The notes under the pieces are model-generated. The model was not told where the DNA came from, made no database searches, and saw only the letters and a program-made list of their open reading frames with translations. Below are positions 55,273 through 63,984 of a stretch of DNA of 64,000 bases, piece after piece; the first letter of the stretch is position 1; each line of letters starts with the position of its first letter. The stretch spans positions 124,001 to 188,000 of the forward strand of contig NZ_JAHHIT010000002.1 of the NCBI RefSeq assembly GCF_024539675.1, read 5' to 3'. Source of the stretch: Streptomyces hilarionis. Lineage in GTDB: Bacteria; Actinomycetota; Actinomycetes; Streptomycetales; Streptomycetaceae. Made by a program: the position numbers and the translations under genes.

Positions 55273-56004
55273 TCAGCGGTGGCTGGCTCCGCGGCGGCGC
55301 ATTCCGAAGAACACCGCTCCGCCGCCGACGACGACCAGGACGGCGGCGATGCCGATGATCAGGCCGGTGTTGGAGTTGGCGCCGGTCTCGGCGAGGTTGG
55401 ACTCCTGGGCCGCGGGCGAGGGGGCGTTGCTCGCGGGGGCCGGGGGCGCGGCGCTGTCGCCCGCCGAGTCGGACGGGGACGGCGACGGCGTGGCCGTCCC
55501 GGCCGGCGGCTGCGCGGTCTGCGACGACGGCGAGGACGGGGACGACGACGGCGACGAGGACGGGCTGGTCGACGGGGTCGTGTCGTCGGCCTTGCAGGCC
55601 TTGGACGGCGTGGTCACGTTCGGGGCGATGTCGGCGTCGACGAGCGTCTTCTTGCCCTTGACGGCCACGATGTGGACCCGGTACTCGGCGTTCGGCTCCC
55701 AGTCCTCGGCGAAGGAGACGGTGACGCCCTTCTTCGAGCCGGAGACCGTCTGCTCCTTGCCGACCTGCCGGAGGTCGGCGCCGTTGTTCTCGAGGAAGAC
55801 GGTCACGACGGCCGGGACGCCGGTGGGGTCCTTGTCGGTGACGGTGATGACGCCCTTCGCGCCGTCACAGGCGGCGGCGGCGGAGAACTCGCTGATGTCG
55901 CAGGCCAGCGCGGTGCCGGCGGCGCTCAGCGCGAGGGCGGCGGAGGCGGCGGTGACACCGAGCATGCGCACCGAACGGGCGGCGGTACGGCGGGAAAGGG
56001 ACAC
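55273..56004 (-). CDS. Cell-wall anchored protein with LAETG sortase motif
   Basis: A 243-aa surface protein. There is a signal peptide at 1-35 (ending near TALACD), a compact domain at about 36-137 with three cysteines, a Ser/Thr/Pro-rich wall-spanning region at 141-200, the LAETG motif at 204-208, a hydrophobic segment at 213-234 and the basic tail RRRGASHR. LAxTG is the motif recognised by class E sortases of Streptomyces. The GTG start follows AAAGGA. The function of the small domain is unknown. Confidence 0.9.
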   Translation of the reverse strand: MSLSRRTAARSVRMLGVTAASAALALSAAGTALACDISEFSAAAACDGAKGVITVTDKDPTGVPAVVTVFLENNGADLRQVGKEQTVSGSKKGVTVSFAEDWEPNAEYRVHIVAVKGKKTLVDADIAPNVTTPSKACKADDTTPSTSPSSSPSSSPSSPSSQTAQPPAGTATPSPSPSDSAGDSAAPPAPASNAPSPAAQESNLAETGANSNTGLIIGIAAVLVVVGGGAVFFGMRRRGASHR

Positions 56005-56167
56005 GTTTGTCCTTTACGGGAAGCGCAACTGCGGGGGGTGGAGGGGGAGATGGCGCCCCCGGGTGAGCCGAGTGCGTCACCATCCCCAGCAGGCTCACAG
56101 GTCTATAAGCGTTTCATAAGCAGTGTCAATGCGGCCACCCCTCTGAGCGGTTGGCTTTACCCGCTTA

Positions 56168-57295
56168 TTAACCACCCAGACGTTTCAGGGCCTCCGGCGC
56201 CTCCTCGATCCGGTCGACCAGGGTGATGCGGGACTCCATCGACCGCTCCCGGGCGAGAGACCGCAGAAGCGGCCAGGCCGGCAGGCGTTGCGTCCAGTGC
56301 GCACGGTCCACGAGCACCATCGGCGTCGGCTCGCCCCGCGACTCGTAGTAGTTGGGCGTCGCGTTGTCGAAGATCTCCTGGACGGTCCCGGCGGCGCCCG
56401 GCAGGAACACCACGCCCGCGGTGCACCGGGCCAACAGGCCGTCCTCACGCGTGGCGTTGGAGAAGTACTTGGCGATGTGCGCGGCGAACGGGTTCGGCGG
56501 CTCGTGACCGTAGAACCAGGTCGGGACGGCGACCGAGGGGCCGCCGTCGGGCCAGGCGGCGCGGACCTCGAAGGCGGCCCGGGCCCAATCGGTCACCGAG
56601 GGCGTGAACTTCGGCGCCTTGGCGAGGATCCGCAGGGCCTCGGTGAGCATCCCGGCGTCGAAGGGCGCCGCGTACGCGCCGAGGTTGGCCGCCTCCATGG
56701 CGCCGGGCCCGCCCCCCGTGGCCACCGTCAGCCCGGCGCGGGCGAGCTCGCGGCCGAGCCGGGCGGCGCCCGCGTACTCCTCGGTGCCGCGCGCCATCGC
56801 GTGACCCCCCATGACGCCCACCACGCGTGCGCCGACGAGCAGTTCGTCGAGGGCGTCCGAGACGGCGTCGTCGTGGATCGAGCGGAGCATCGAGCCGAAG
56901 ATGTCGCCGTCCGCCTTGGTTCGCTGGAACCAGGCGTACGTCCGGGCGTCCGGCGTCGCCTCGTACCCCTCGTCGAGGGAGGCGAACAACTCGTCCGGCG
57001 AGTAGACGTGGCCGCGGTACGGGTCGAAGGACAGGCCCGGCACCGGCGGGAAGACCAGGGCGCCGCAGGCCCGTGCGCGGGCGGCGGCCGCCGGGTCCAT
57101 CGGGCAGCCGAGGAAGACGGCGCCCGAGGTGTCGAGGGAGAGCAGGGCGTCCGTACGGTCCGTCAGGTCGACGGACTGGACGCGGAAGTGGGTGAGTGTG
57201 CCGTGAGCGGCGACCACCTCGTCGAACTCGGCGAGGGACTCGATCTCACGGTCGTGGGAACCGTCGAACGGCTGGGCGGGTGTCGTCGGATGCAC
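56168..57295 (-). CDS. LOG-family Rossmann-fold protein
   Basis: A 375-aa protein related to the LOG/TIGR00730 family (cytokinin riboside phosphoribohydrolase-like). Motifs are VATGGGPGAMEAANLG and PGAAGTVQEIFDNAT. The second reads PGAAGT rather than the usual PGGxGT, and the protein is longer than the 180-250 aa of typical LOG proteins, with an extra N-terminal domain of about 120 residues. Enzymatic activity is therefore uncertain. The start is a GTG at 57295 in the context GGGCGGGTG. Confidence 0.82.
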   Translation of the reverse strand: MHPTTPAQPFDGSHDREIESLAEFDEVVAAHGTLTHFRVQSVDLTDRTDALLSLDTSGAVFLGCPMDPAAAARARACGALVFPPVPGLSFDPYRGHVYSPDELFASLDEGYEATPDARTYAWFQRTKADGDIFGSMLRSIHDDAVSDALDELLVGARVVGVMGGHAMARGTEEYAGAARLGRELARAGLTVATGGGPGAMEAANLGAYAAPFDAGMLTEALRILAKAPKFTPSVTDWARAAFEVRAAWPDGGPSVAVPTWFYGHEPPNPFAAHIAKYFSNATREDGLLARCTAGVVFLPGAAGTVQEIFDNATPNYYESRGEPTPMVLVDRAHWTQRLPAWPLLRSLARERSMESRITLVDRIEEAPEALKRLGG

Positions 57296-57381
57296 CCGCC
57301 CATGCTAGGCACCGCCGAACCGGGGTTCGAGGCGATCCCCGGTTCCGGTCCGGCCCGGGCCCGGCGGGGCGTCGGGGCCGG

Positions 57382-57801
57382 TCAGCCCGCGACGGCCGAC
57401 GGGTCCATCCAGACGATCTCCCAGGTGTGGCCGTCGAGGTCGTCGAAGGAGCGGCCGTACATGAAGCCGTGGTCCTGGGTCTCGCCGCTCGGCGAACCGC
57501 CCACGGCGATCGCCTTGTCGACCAGTTCGTCCACCTTCTCGCGGCTCGGCGCGCTCAGCGCGACGAGCACCTCGCTGGTGGTCGTGGCGTCCGCGATCTC
57601 CTTCTTGGTGAAGGTCGCGTAGAACGGCTTGGTGAGCAGCATCGCCACGATCGTGTCGCTGATCACCACGGAGGCCGCGTTGTCGTCGCTGAACTGCGGG
57701 TTGATCGAGTAGCCGAGCTCCGTGAAGAACTTCTTCGAGGCGTCCAGGTCGTTCACGGGCAGGTTCACGAAGATCATCTGCTGATGGGCGGAGGTGGTCA
57801 T
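57382..57801 (-). CDS. VOC/glyoxalase-fold protein
   Basis: A 139-aa vicinal oxygen chelate fold protein. It starts MIFVNLPVNDLDASKKFFTE, the typical first strand-helix, and ends with FDDLDGHTWEIVWMD, the typical last strand with a potential metal Glu. Substrate unknown; the sequence resembles lactoylglutathione lyase-like and resistance proteins of the superfamily. The ATG at 57801 is preceded by GGGAGAG. Single gene, separated from its neighbours by about 80-120 bases. Confidence 0.88.
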   Translation of the reverse strand: MTTSAHQQMIFVNLPVNDLDASKKFFTELGYSINPQFSDDNAASVVISDTIVAMLLTKPFYATFTKKEIADATTTSEVLVALSAPSREKVDELVDKAIAVGGSPSGETQDHGFMYGRSFDDLDGHTWEIVWMDPSAVAG

Positions 57802-57919
57802 CCGGTCTCTCCCGAAAGGCTCGCTGTCGCTGTGTGCGTGGTCGAGGGGTGGACCGCGGGACCGGGCGGAACTCATCGGCCCCGGGAGGCTTTTTTCTGC
57901 GCCGGCGCGGACGGCGGTC

Positions 57920-59350
57920 TCAGCGCGTCAGCGGGAGGGCGGCCAGTTCGGCCACGAGCAGGGTGAGCGGGACGAAGAGCGCCAGCAGGGCGGCGGTGCG
58001 CAGGGCGGCGGCGGTGCGCAGCGTCCTGGCCGGTGCGCCGAGGCGCAGGAGGGCGGCCGTGGTGTCGGCGCGGGACTGCCGGGCCTCCACGGCCGCGGTC
58101 GCCAGCGTGGCGAGGGTGCAGCCGGCCACGACCACGGCGCCGAGGGTGGTGAGCGGGCCGAACGCCCGGTCGGCGGGGTCGTACAGCCGGGCCATCGTGT
58201 ACGCGCCGGAGGCCACCGCGCAGACCACGCCCAGCGGGCGGCCCACGCGGGAGGCCTCCTGCATCAGCCCGCGGCCCGCGAGCAGGCGCAGGGCGCCGGG
58301 CCGGACCGACTGGAGCAGACGGCCGCACAGGTGGGTGAGGCCGGGGCCGGCGAGAGCGAGGCCCACGGCGGTGAGCGTCCAGCCCAGCAGGGCGGCGGCG
58401 GGGCCGGTGGGCAGGCCCCCGGGGAGGGGGAGCCCGCCGATGTCGGGGCCGCGGTCGGCGTACGCCTCGACGGCCAGGCCGACCGCGAGCAGCGCCGTGC
58501 CCCAGGGCAGGGCGGTGGGGTCGGGGGCCGGGACGGCGGGCGCCGGCGGAACGTCCTGCGGCGCGGAGCCGTTCACGGCGGCCGGGACCGTCTCCCCGGG
58601 CGCGCCGTCCGCGGGGGCGGGGAGCGTGGCCTCGACAGGGGCGGAGGGCGCGGGCGCGTCGGGCGCGGCGGACGCGGACCCGGGGGAGGGTTCGGCGGCG
58701 GGGGCGGCGCGGCCGGTGAGGGGGCGGACCACCCGGCTGCCGAACCTGCCGTAGGCGCCGAAGGTCTCGCCGGGTCCCGTCGTCGCGTACGCCCCGAAGC
58801 GGCCGAACATCCGCGGCGCCGTGCGGGCCGCGACCCGTACGTCCCGGGGGCGGAGCATGAGCGCCACCGCGAGGGACGCGGACACCGGTGCGAGGGCCAG
58901 CAGGGTCAGCGCGGCCGGAAGCGGCAGCGGCCGGCCGGCCGCCAGGAAGTCCCTCGCGGCTCCGTCGAAGGGCATGCCCGTGAGGTCGCCGCGCAGATGG
59001 AGGAAGACCAGCAGGGCCAGCATGGAGCCGAGCAGCGTGGACAGGGCCGTCGTCATCGCCGAGACGGCCATCAGACGGGCCGGGCCCAGACCGATCGCGG
59101 CGAGTCCGGGGCGCGGCCGGGTGCCCGGGTCGGTGCGGGCGACCGCCAGCGCGAGGTGCACGGTCGCGGCCAGCGGGACCGCGCACCAGGCCAGCCGGAG
59201 CGCGGCGGCCGCGGGGTCCTCGGGGTGGGCCAGGGCGTGGCCGAGGGTGCTCAGCAGGAGGAAGCCGGTGCCCGCCGACGCCGCCGCGACCAGCAGACGG
59301 CGCAGCTGGACGGCGGGACGGGCGCCGCGGGTCAGACGGAGAGCGAGCAC
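57920..59350 (-). CDS. ABC transporter permease (FtsX/MacB-like)
   Basis: A multi-spanning membrane protein of 476 aa. The first helices are at about 18-100 and two further pairs lie near 135-215 and 275-335, with a long Pro/Ala-rich hydrophilic loop at about 230-285. A C-terminal block of hydrophobic helices contains GAVVVAGCTLATLATAAVEA. Its start overlaps the ATPase gene by 19 bases, and the order ATPase then permease supports a two-gene ABC exporter. The loop carries GRFGAY and FGAYGRFG repeats. Substrate unknown. Confidence 0.78.
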   Translation of the reverse strand: MLALRLTRGARPAVQLRRLLVAAASAGTGFLLLSTLGHALAHPEDPAAAALRLAWCAVPLAATVHLALAVARTDPGTRPRPGLAAIGLGPARLMAVSAMTTALSTLLGSMLALLVFLHLRGDLTGMPFDGAARDFLAAGRPLPLPAALTLLALAPVSASLAVALMLRPRDVRVAARTAPRMFGRFGAYATTGPGETFGAYGRFGSRVVRPLTGRAAPAAEPSPGSASAAPDAPAPSAPVEATLPAPADGAPGETVPAAVNGSAPQDVPPAPAVPAPDPTALPWGTALLAVGLAVEAYADRGPDIGGLPLPGGLPTGPAAALLGWTLTAVGLALAGPGLTHLCGRLLQSVRPGALRLLAGRGLMQEASRVGRPLGVVCAVASGAYTMARLYDPADRAFGPLTTLGAVVVAGCTLATLATAAVEARQSRADTTAALLRLGAPARTLRTAAALRTAALLALFVPLTLLVAELAALPLTR

Positions 59351-60075
59351 GCCGCCCCCCGGCCCTGCGACTCGGTGACCGGCGGCAGATGGACCGTCTT
59401 GACCCGGCGTCCGTCCAGGAGCGCCACCGTGCGGTCGGCGAGGGCGGCCGTCTCCGCGTCGTGGGTGGCCAGGACCACCGTGATGCCGTGCGAGCGGGCG
59501 GCCGTCGTCAGGGTGCGCAGGACGTGCGCCCGGTCCGCCCGGTGCAGGGGGGCCGTCGGCTCGTCCGCGAAGAGCACGGAGGGGGCCGGGGCCAGGGCGC
59601 GGGTGATGCAGACCCGCTGGCGCTCGGCCTGGGTGAGCTCGTGCGGGCGGCAGCGGGACCGGTCGCCGATGTCCAGGCGCTCCAGCCACTCCAGCGCGGC
59701 GACCTTGGCCCGGCGACGGCTGGTGCCGCGCAGCATCAGGGGGAGGGCCGCGTTCTCCCAGACGTCGAGTTCGGGGACGAGGAGCGGCGCCGGGTCGATC
59801 CAGCCGAAGCGGTCGCGGCGCAGCCGTTCGCGGGCCATCGGGCCCATCGTGTGCACGGGGACGCTGTTGAACCACACCTCGCCGCTGCGGGCCCGTGCAA
59901 GACCGGCCAGACAGCGCAGCAGGGTCGTCTTGCCGCTGCCGCGCGGTCCGCTGACGGCGAGGATCTCGCCCTCCCGCACACCCAGCGAGACCCCGCTCAG
60001 CCCGGGGGAGCCGTCGGGGTGCGTGAAGTGCAGGGAGCGTGCCCAGAGCACGTCGTTGTCCGGCGGGGCCTCCAT
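59332..60075 (-). CDS. ABC transporter ATP-binding protein
   Basis: A 247-aa ABC ATPase of the MacB/LolD type. Walker A is GPRGSGKTT, Walker B VLFADEPTAPL, and the H-loop VVLATHD. The ABC signature reads LTQAERQRV instead of LSGGQ, a degenerate form that could weaken hydrolysis. The ATG at 60075 has GAGG eight bases upstream; a GTG three codons earlier is possible. It is the first gene of a pair with the permease; an inverted repeat lies upstream. Confidence 0.85.
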   Translation of the reverse strand: MEAPPDNDVLWARSLHFTHPDGSPGLSGVSLGVREGEILAVSGPRGSGKTTLLRCLAGLARARSGEVWFNSVPVHTMGPMARERLRRDRFGWIDPAPLLVPELDVWENAALPLMLRGTSRRRAKVAALEWLERLDIGDRSRCRPHELTQAERQRVCITRALAPAPSVLFADEPTAPLHRADRAHVLRTLTTAARSHGITVVLATHDAETAALADRTVALLDGRRVKTVHLPPVTESQGRGAACSLSV

Positions 60076-60112
60076 GGCGTACACCTCGGTTCAGATCTGT
60101 GGTTCCCGTGCC

Positions 60113-60132
60113 GTTCCCCCGTGCGGGGGAAC
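60113..60132. promoter_or_regulatory. Inverted repeat upstream of the ABC transporter genes
   Basis: GTTCCCCC and GGGGGAAC form a perfect 8-bp inverted repeat with a 4-base centre, 38 to 57 bases before the ATPase start. It may be an operator or a leader hairpin. Confidence 0.45.
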
Positions 60133-60268
60133 GAAGGCAGGGCCGATCGGTCACTGGCACGCTAAGGACGCGGGAGCGGGCATCCGGACAGCACGCGGCC
60201 CCGGGCCGCCGTTTCTCACTCGAACGGTCGACGCCGGGGCCGGTGTTGATCAGCTGATCAGGCTGACG

Positions 60269-61633
60269 TCACAGCTTCGTCCACGCCTCCGTCAGCGTGG
60301 CGCGCAGGATCTGCTCGATCTCGTCGAACGTCTCCTGGTTGGAGATCAGCGGCGGGGCGAGCTGGACGACCGGGTCGCCGCGGTCGTCGGCACGGCAGTA
60401 CAGGCCGTTGTCGTACAGCGCCTTGGAGAGGAAGCCGTACAGGACGCGCTCGGTCTCCTCCGCGTCGAAGGACTCCTTGGTGGCCTTGTCCTTGACCAGC
60501 TCGATGCCGTAGAAGAAGCCGTTGCCGCGGACGTCGCCGACGATCGGCAGGTCGTGGAGCTTCTCCAGGGTCGCGCGGAAGGCGCCCTCGTTGTCCAGCA
60601 CGTGCTGGGTGAGGTTCTCGCGCTCGAACAGGTCGAGGTTGGCGAGGCCCACGGCGGCGGACACCGGGTGGCCGCCGAAGGTGTAGCCGTGCAGGAAGGT
60701 GTTGTCGCCCTTGTAGAACGGCTCGGCCAGCCGGTCGCTGACGATGCAGGCGCCGATCGGCGAGTAGCCCGAGGTCATGCCCTTGGCGCAGGTGATCATG
60801 TCCGGGACGTAGCCGAACTTGTCACAGGCGAACATCGTGCCGAGGCGGCCGAAGGCGCAGATGACCTCGTCCGAGACGAGCAGCACGTCGTACTGGTCGC
60901 AGATCTCGCGCACCCGCTGGAAGTAGCCGGGCGGGGGCGGGAAGCAGCCGCCGGCGTTCTGCACCGGCTCCAGGAAGACGGCCGCCACCGTGTCCGGGCC
61001 CTCGAAGAGGATCTGCTGCTCGATCTGGTCGGCGGCCCAGCGGCCGAAGGCCTCGGGGTCGTCGCCGTGGATCGGGGCGCGGTAGATGTTGGTGTTCGGC
61101 ACCTTGTGCGCGCCCGGGACGAGCGGCTCGAAGGGGGCCTTGAGGGCCGGCAGACCGGTGATGGACAGCGCGCCCTGCGGGGTGCCGTGGTAGGCGACCG
61201 CGCGGGAGATGACCTTGTACTTGGTCGGCTTGCCCTGGAGCTTGAAGTACTGCTTGGCGAGCTTCCAGGCCGTCTCGACGGCCTCGCCGCCGCCGGTGGT
61301 GAAGAAGACCTTGTTCAGGTCGCCCGGCGCGTGGTGGGCGAGGCGCTCGGCCAGCTCCACGGCCTTGGGGTGGGCGTAGGACCACACCGGGAAGAACGCG
61401 AGCTCCTGCGCCTGCTTGAAGGCCGCCTCGGCGAGCTCCACGCGGCCGTGGCCCGCCTGGACCACGAACAGGCCCGCGAGACCGTCGAGGTAGCGCTTGC
61501 CCTTGTCGTCGTAGATGTAGGTGCCCTCGCCCCGGACGATGGTCGGGACGGGCGAGTTCTCGTACGAGGACATGCGGGTGAAGTGCATCCACAGGTGGTC
61601 GTACGCGGTGCGGCTGAGGTCCTTGGTGCTCAC
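60269..61633 (-). CDS. Class III aminotransferase, probably for putrescine/polyamine catabolism
   Basis: A PLP-dependent omega-aminotransferase of 454 aa. The PLP lysine is K284 in ITCAKGMTSGYSPIG and the ring-binding Asp is D255 in LLVSDEVICAFG. FFTTGGGEAVETAWKLA and AYHG are the phosphate and stacking elements. Together with the nearby Lrp regulator and the aminobutyraldehyde-type dehydrogenase it looks like a putrescine-to-GABA route, as found at this chromosomal position in S. coelicolor. The GTG start at 61633 is 19 bases from the Lrp stop. Pyruvate as amino acceptor is typical but unproven here. Confidence 0.85.
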   Translation of the reverse strand: MSTKDLSRTAYDHLWMHFTRMSSYENSPVPTIVRGEGTYIYDDKGKRYLDGLAGLFVVQAGHGRVELAEAAFKQAQELAFFPVWSYAHPKAVELAERLAHHAPGDLNKVFFTTGGGEAVETAWKLAKQYFKLQGKPTKYKVISRAVAYHGTPQGALSITGLPALKAPFEPLVPGAHKVPNTNIYRAPIHGDDPEAFGRWAADQIEQQILFEGPDTVAAVFLEPVQNAGGCFPPPPGYFQRVREICDQYDVLLVSDEVICAFGRLGTMFACDKFGYVPDMITCAKGMTSGYSPIGACIVSDRLAEPFYKGDNTFLHGYTFGGHPVSAAVGLANLDLFERENLTQHVLDNEGAFRATLEKLHDLPIVGDVRGNGFFYGIELVKDKATKESFDAEETERVLYGFLSKALYDNGLYCRADDRGDPVVQLAPPLISNQETFDEIEQILRATLTEAWTKL

Positions 61634-61652
61634 GGTTATCGGGTCCTCACGG

Positions 61653-62171
61653 TTATCGGGTTCCCCACATGTAGGTCTGCTTCTTCAGCTTCAGGTAGAC
61701 GAAGCTCTCGGTGGAGCGCACGCCGGGCAGGGCGCGCATGCGCTTGTTGATGACGTCGAGCAGGTGGTCGTCGTCCTCGCAGACGATCTCGGCGAGGATG
61801 TCGAACGAGCCCGCCGTCATCACCACGTACTCGACCTCCGGCATGGCGGTCAGCGCGTCGGCGATGGACTCGACGTCGCCCTCGACGTGGATCCCGACCA
61901 TCGCCTGCCGCCGGAAGCCCACGGTGAGGGGGTCCGTGACGGCGACGATCTGCATCACGCCCTGGTCGAGCAGCTTCTGGACGCGCTGGCGTACGGCCGC
62001 CTCGGACAGGCCCACGGCCTTGCCGATCGCGGCGTACGGCCGGCGGCCGTCCTCCTGGAGCTGCTCGATGATGGCGAGACTCACGGCATCCAGGTGAGGG
62101 GTGCTGCCGTTCCTGGACTCGCGGGAGTCCCTGTGCTCTGCGCTTCGACTGGCCACGGCCACACTGTGCAC
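61653..62171 (-). CDS. Lrp/AsnC-family transcriptional regulator
   Basis: A 172-aa regulator with helix-turn-helix PYAAIGKAVGLSEAAVRQRV near residues 45-65 and a C-terminal RAM/effector domain (EVEYVVMTAGSFDILAEIVC, KRMRALPGVRSTESFVYL). I use the GTG at 62171; later GTG codons are possible, as is an upstream TTG at 62192. It is probably co-transcribed with the aminotransferase and controls the divergent dehydrogenase gene via palindromes in the shared intergenic region. Confidence 0.88.
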   Translation of the reverse strand: MHSVAVASRSAEHRDSRESRNGSTPHLDAVSLAIIEQLQEDGRRPYAAIGKAVGLSEAAVRQRVQKLLDQGVMQIVAVTDPLTVGFRRQAMVGIHVEGDVESIADALTAMPEVEYVVMTAGSFDILAEIVCEDDDHLLDVINKRMRALPGVRSTESFVYLKLKKQTYMWGTR

Positions 62172-62231
62172 GACGTCTCGACAGTTCCGCAAGGTCGGGG
62201 CGATGAAATTCGTTGTTTACGTGTGTGAGAT

Positions 62232-62246
62232 CTGCGGATTCCGCAG
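62232..62246. promoter_or_regulatory. Palindromic site in the lrp-dehydrogenase intergenic region
   Basis: CTGCGGATTCCGCAG, 7-bp arms around a central T. Lrp-type sites are usually 15-bp imperfect palindromes, so this is a candidate binding site of the adjacent regulator. Confidence 0.5.
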
Positions 62247-62266
62247 CCCTGGCGGGATCGGGGGTG

Positions 62267-62320
62267 TTGAAAACGTCAGAGCACCGATTAGTGTGGGTGT
62301 CTCAGTCAATGGACACCCAC
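62267..62320 (+). promoter_or_regulatory. Promoter and operator-like repeat before the dehydrogenase gene
   Basis: TTGAAA at 62267-62272 and TAGTGT at 62289-62294 are 16 bases apart. A perfect 9-bp inverted repeat (62293-62301 with 62312-62320) overlaps the end of the -10 box and the likely transcription start. That is a good position for a repressor site. A GGAGGG ribosome-binding site follows at 62325-62330. Confidence 0.55.
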
Positions 62321-62336
62321 ATCTGGAGGGCCGGCA

Positions 62337-63776
62337 GTGAGCACCGAGCTGCGTCGTCTGCGCAACTACATCGACGGTGAGTTCCGGGACGCCGCCGACG
62401 GACGGACCACCGAGGTGGTCAACCCCGCCACCGGCGAGGCGTACGCGACCGCCCCGCTGTCCGGCCCGGCGGACGTCGACGCCGCCATGGCCGCCGCCGC
62501 CAAGGCCTTCCCCGGCTGGCGCGACACCACCCCGGCCGAGCGCCAGAAGGCCCTGCTCAAGATCGCGGACGCGTTCGAGGAGCGGGCCGAGGACCTCATC
62601 GCGGCGGAGGTGGAGAACACGGGCAAGCCCGTCGGGCTCACCCGCTCCGAGGAGATCCCGCCGATGGTGGACCAGATCCGCTTCTTCGCGGGCGCGGCCC
62701 GGATGCTGGAGGGCCGCTCGGCCGGCGAGTACATGGACGGGATGACCTCGATCGTCCGCCGTGAGCCGGTCGGCGTCTGCGCGCAGGTCGCGCCGTGGAA
62801 CTACCCCATGATGATGGCCGTGTGGAAGTTCGCCCCGGCGATCGCGGCCGGCAACACGGTCGTGCTCAAGCCGTCCGACACCACGCCGGCCTCCACCGTC
62901 CTGATCGCCGAGATCATCGGCTCCGTCCTGCCCAAGGGCGTCTTCAACGTCGTCACCGGCGACCGGGACACCGGCCGGCTGATGGTCGAGCACCCGACCC
63001 CGGCGATGGCGTCCATCACCGGCTCGGTGCGCGCCGGCATGTCGGTGGCGGAGTCGGCGTCGAAGGACCTCAAGCGCGTCCACCTGGAGCTGGGCGGCAA
63101 GGCGCCGGTCGTGGTCTTCGAGGACACCGACATCGCCAAGGCCGTCGAGGACATCTCCGTGGCGGGCTACTTCAACGCCGGCCAGGACTGCACGGCCGCC
63201 ACCCGCGTGCTCGTCCAGGAGTCCATCCACGACGAGTTCGTGGCCGCGCTCGCCAAGGCCGCGTCCGAGACGAAGACCGGGCAGCCGGACGACGAGGACG
63301 TGCTCTACGGCCCGCTCAACAACCCCCACCAGCTCAAGCAGGTCGCCGGCTTCATCGAGCGGCTGCCCGCCCACGCCAAGGTCGAGGCGGGCGGCGAACG
63401 GGTCGGCGACAAGGGCTACTTCTACGCCGCGACCGTCGTCTCCGGGCTGAAGCAGGACGACGAGATCATCCAGAACGAGGTCTTCGGGCCGGTCATCACC
63501 GTCCAGTCCTTCACGGACGAGGACCAGGCCGTGGAGTGGGCCAACGGCGTCGACTACGCCCTCGCCTCCTCGGTGTGGACCAAGGACCACGGCCGCGCCA
63601 TGCGGATGTCCAAGAAGCTCGACTTCGGCTGCGTGTGGATCAACACCCACATCCCGCTGGTCGCCGAGATGCCCCACGGCGGCTTCAAGAAGTCCGGCTA
63701 CGGCAAGGACCTCTCGGGCTACGGCTTCGACGACTACACCCGCATCAAGCACGTCATGACGTCCCTCGACGCGTAA
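62337..63776 (+). CDS. Aldehyde dehydrogenase, probable gamma-aminobutyraldehyde dehydrogenase
   Basis: An NAD(P)-dependent aldehyde dehydrogenase of 479 aa. The catalytic Cys is C285 in NAGQDCTAATRV, the general base is E251 in VHLELGGKAPV, and N155 sits in APWNYPMMM. The sequence is closest in pattern to betaine/aminobutyraldehyde dehydrogenases (AMADH group). Next to a class III aminotransferase and a Lrp regulator it probably converts 4-aminobutanal to GABA. GTG start with GGAGGG at seven-base spacing. Confidence 0.88.
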   Translation: MSTELRRLRNYIDGEFRDAADGRTTEVVNPATGEAYATAPLSGPADVDAAMAAAAKAFPGWRDTTPAERQKALLKIADAFEERAEDLIAAEVENTGKPVGLTRSEEIPPMVDQIRFFAGAARMLEGRSAGEYMDGMTSIVRREPVGVCAQVAPWNYPMMMAVWKFAPAIAAGNTVVLKPSDTTPASTVLIAEIIGSVLPKGVFNVVTGDRDTGRLMVEHPTPAMASITGSVRAGMSVAESASKDLKRVHLELGGKAPVVVFEDTDIAKAVEDISVAGYFNAGQDCTAATRVLVQESIHDEFVAALAKAASETKTGQPDDEDVLYGPLNNPHQLKQVAGFIERLPAHAKVEAGGERVGDKGYFYAATVVSGLKQDDEIIQNEVFGPVITVQSFTDEDQAVEWANGVDYALASSVWTKDHGRAMRMSKKLDFGCVWINTHIPLVAEMPHGGFKKSGYGKDLSGYGFDDYTRIKHVMTSLDA

Positions 63777-63984
63777 CGGTCCGCGTTCGCGGGACGCCCC
63801 GCCCCGGCCGCCGGTACGCGCGCGGGCCGACTCGAGTGCCGCCCGATGCCGTCCGGTCGACGATCCCGGGCGGCGGCTCCGACCGCGGGCATCGGGGCTT
63901 TGCCATCTCTTTACAACCCGGTCGCGGGCTGTCTCGTCTCTTCGCTCGATCCGTCAACGGACCGCCGAGAGAAGAGAGCGACAC

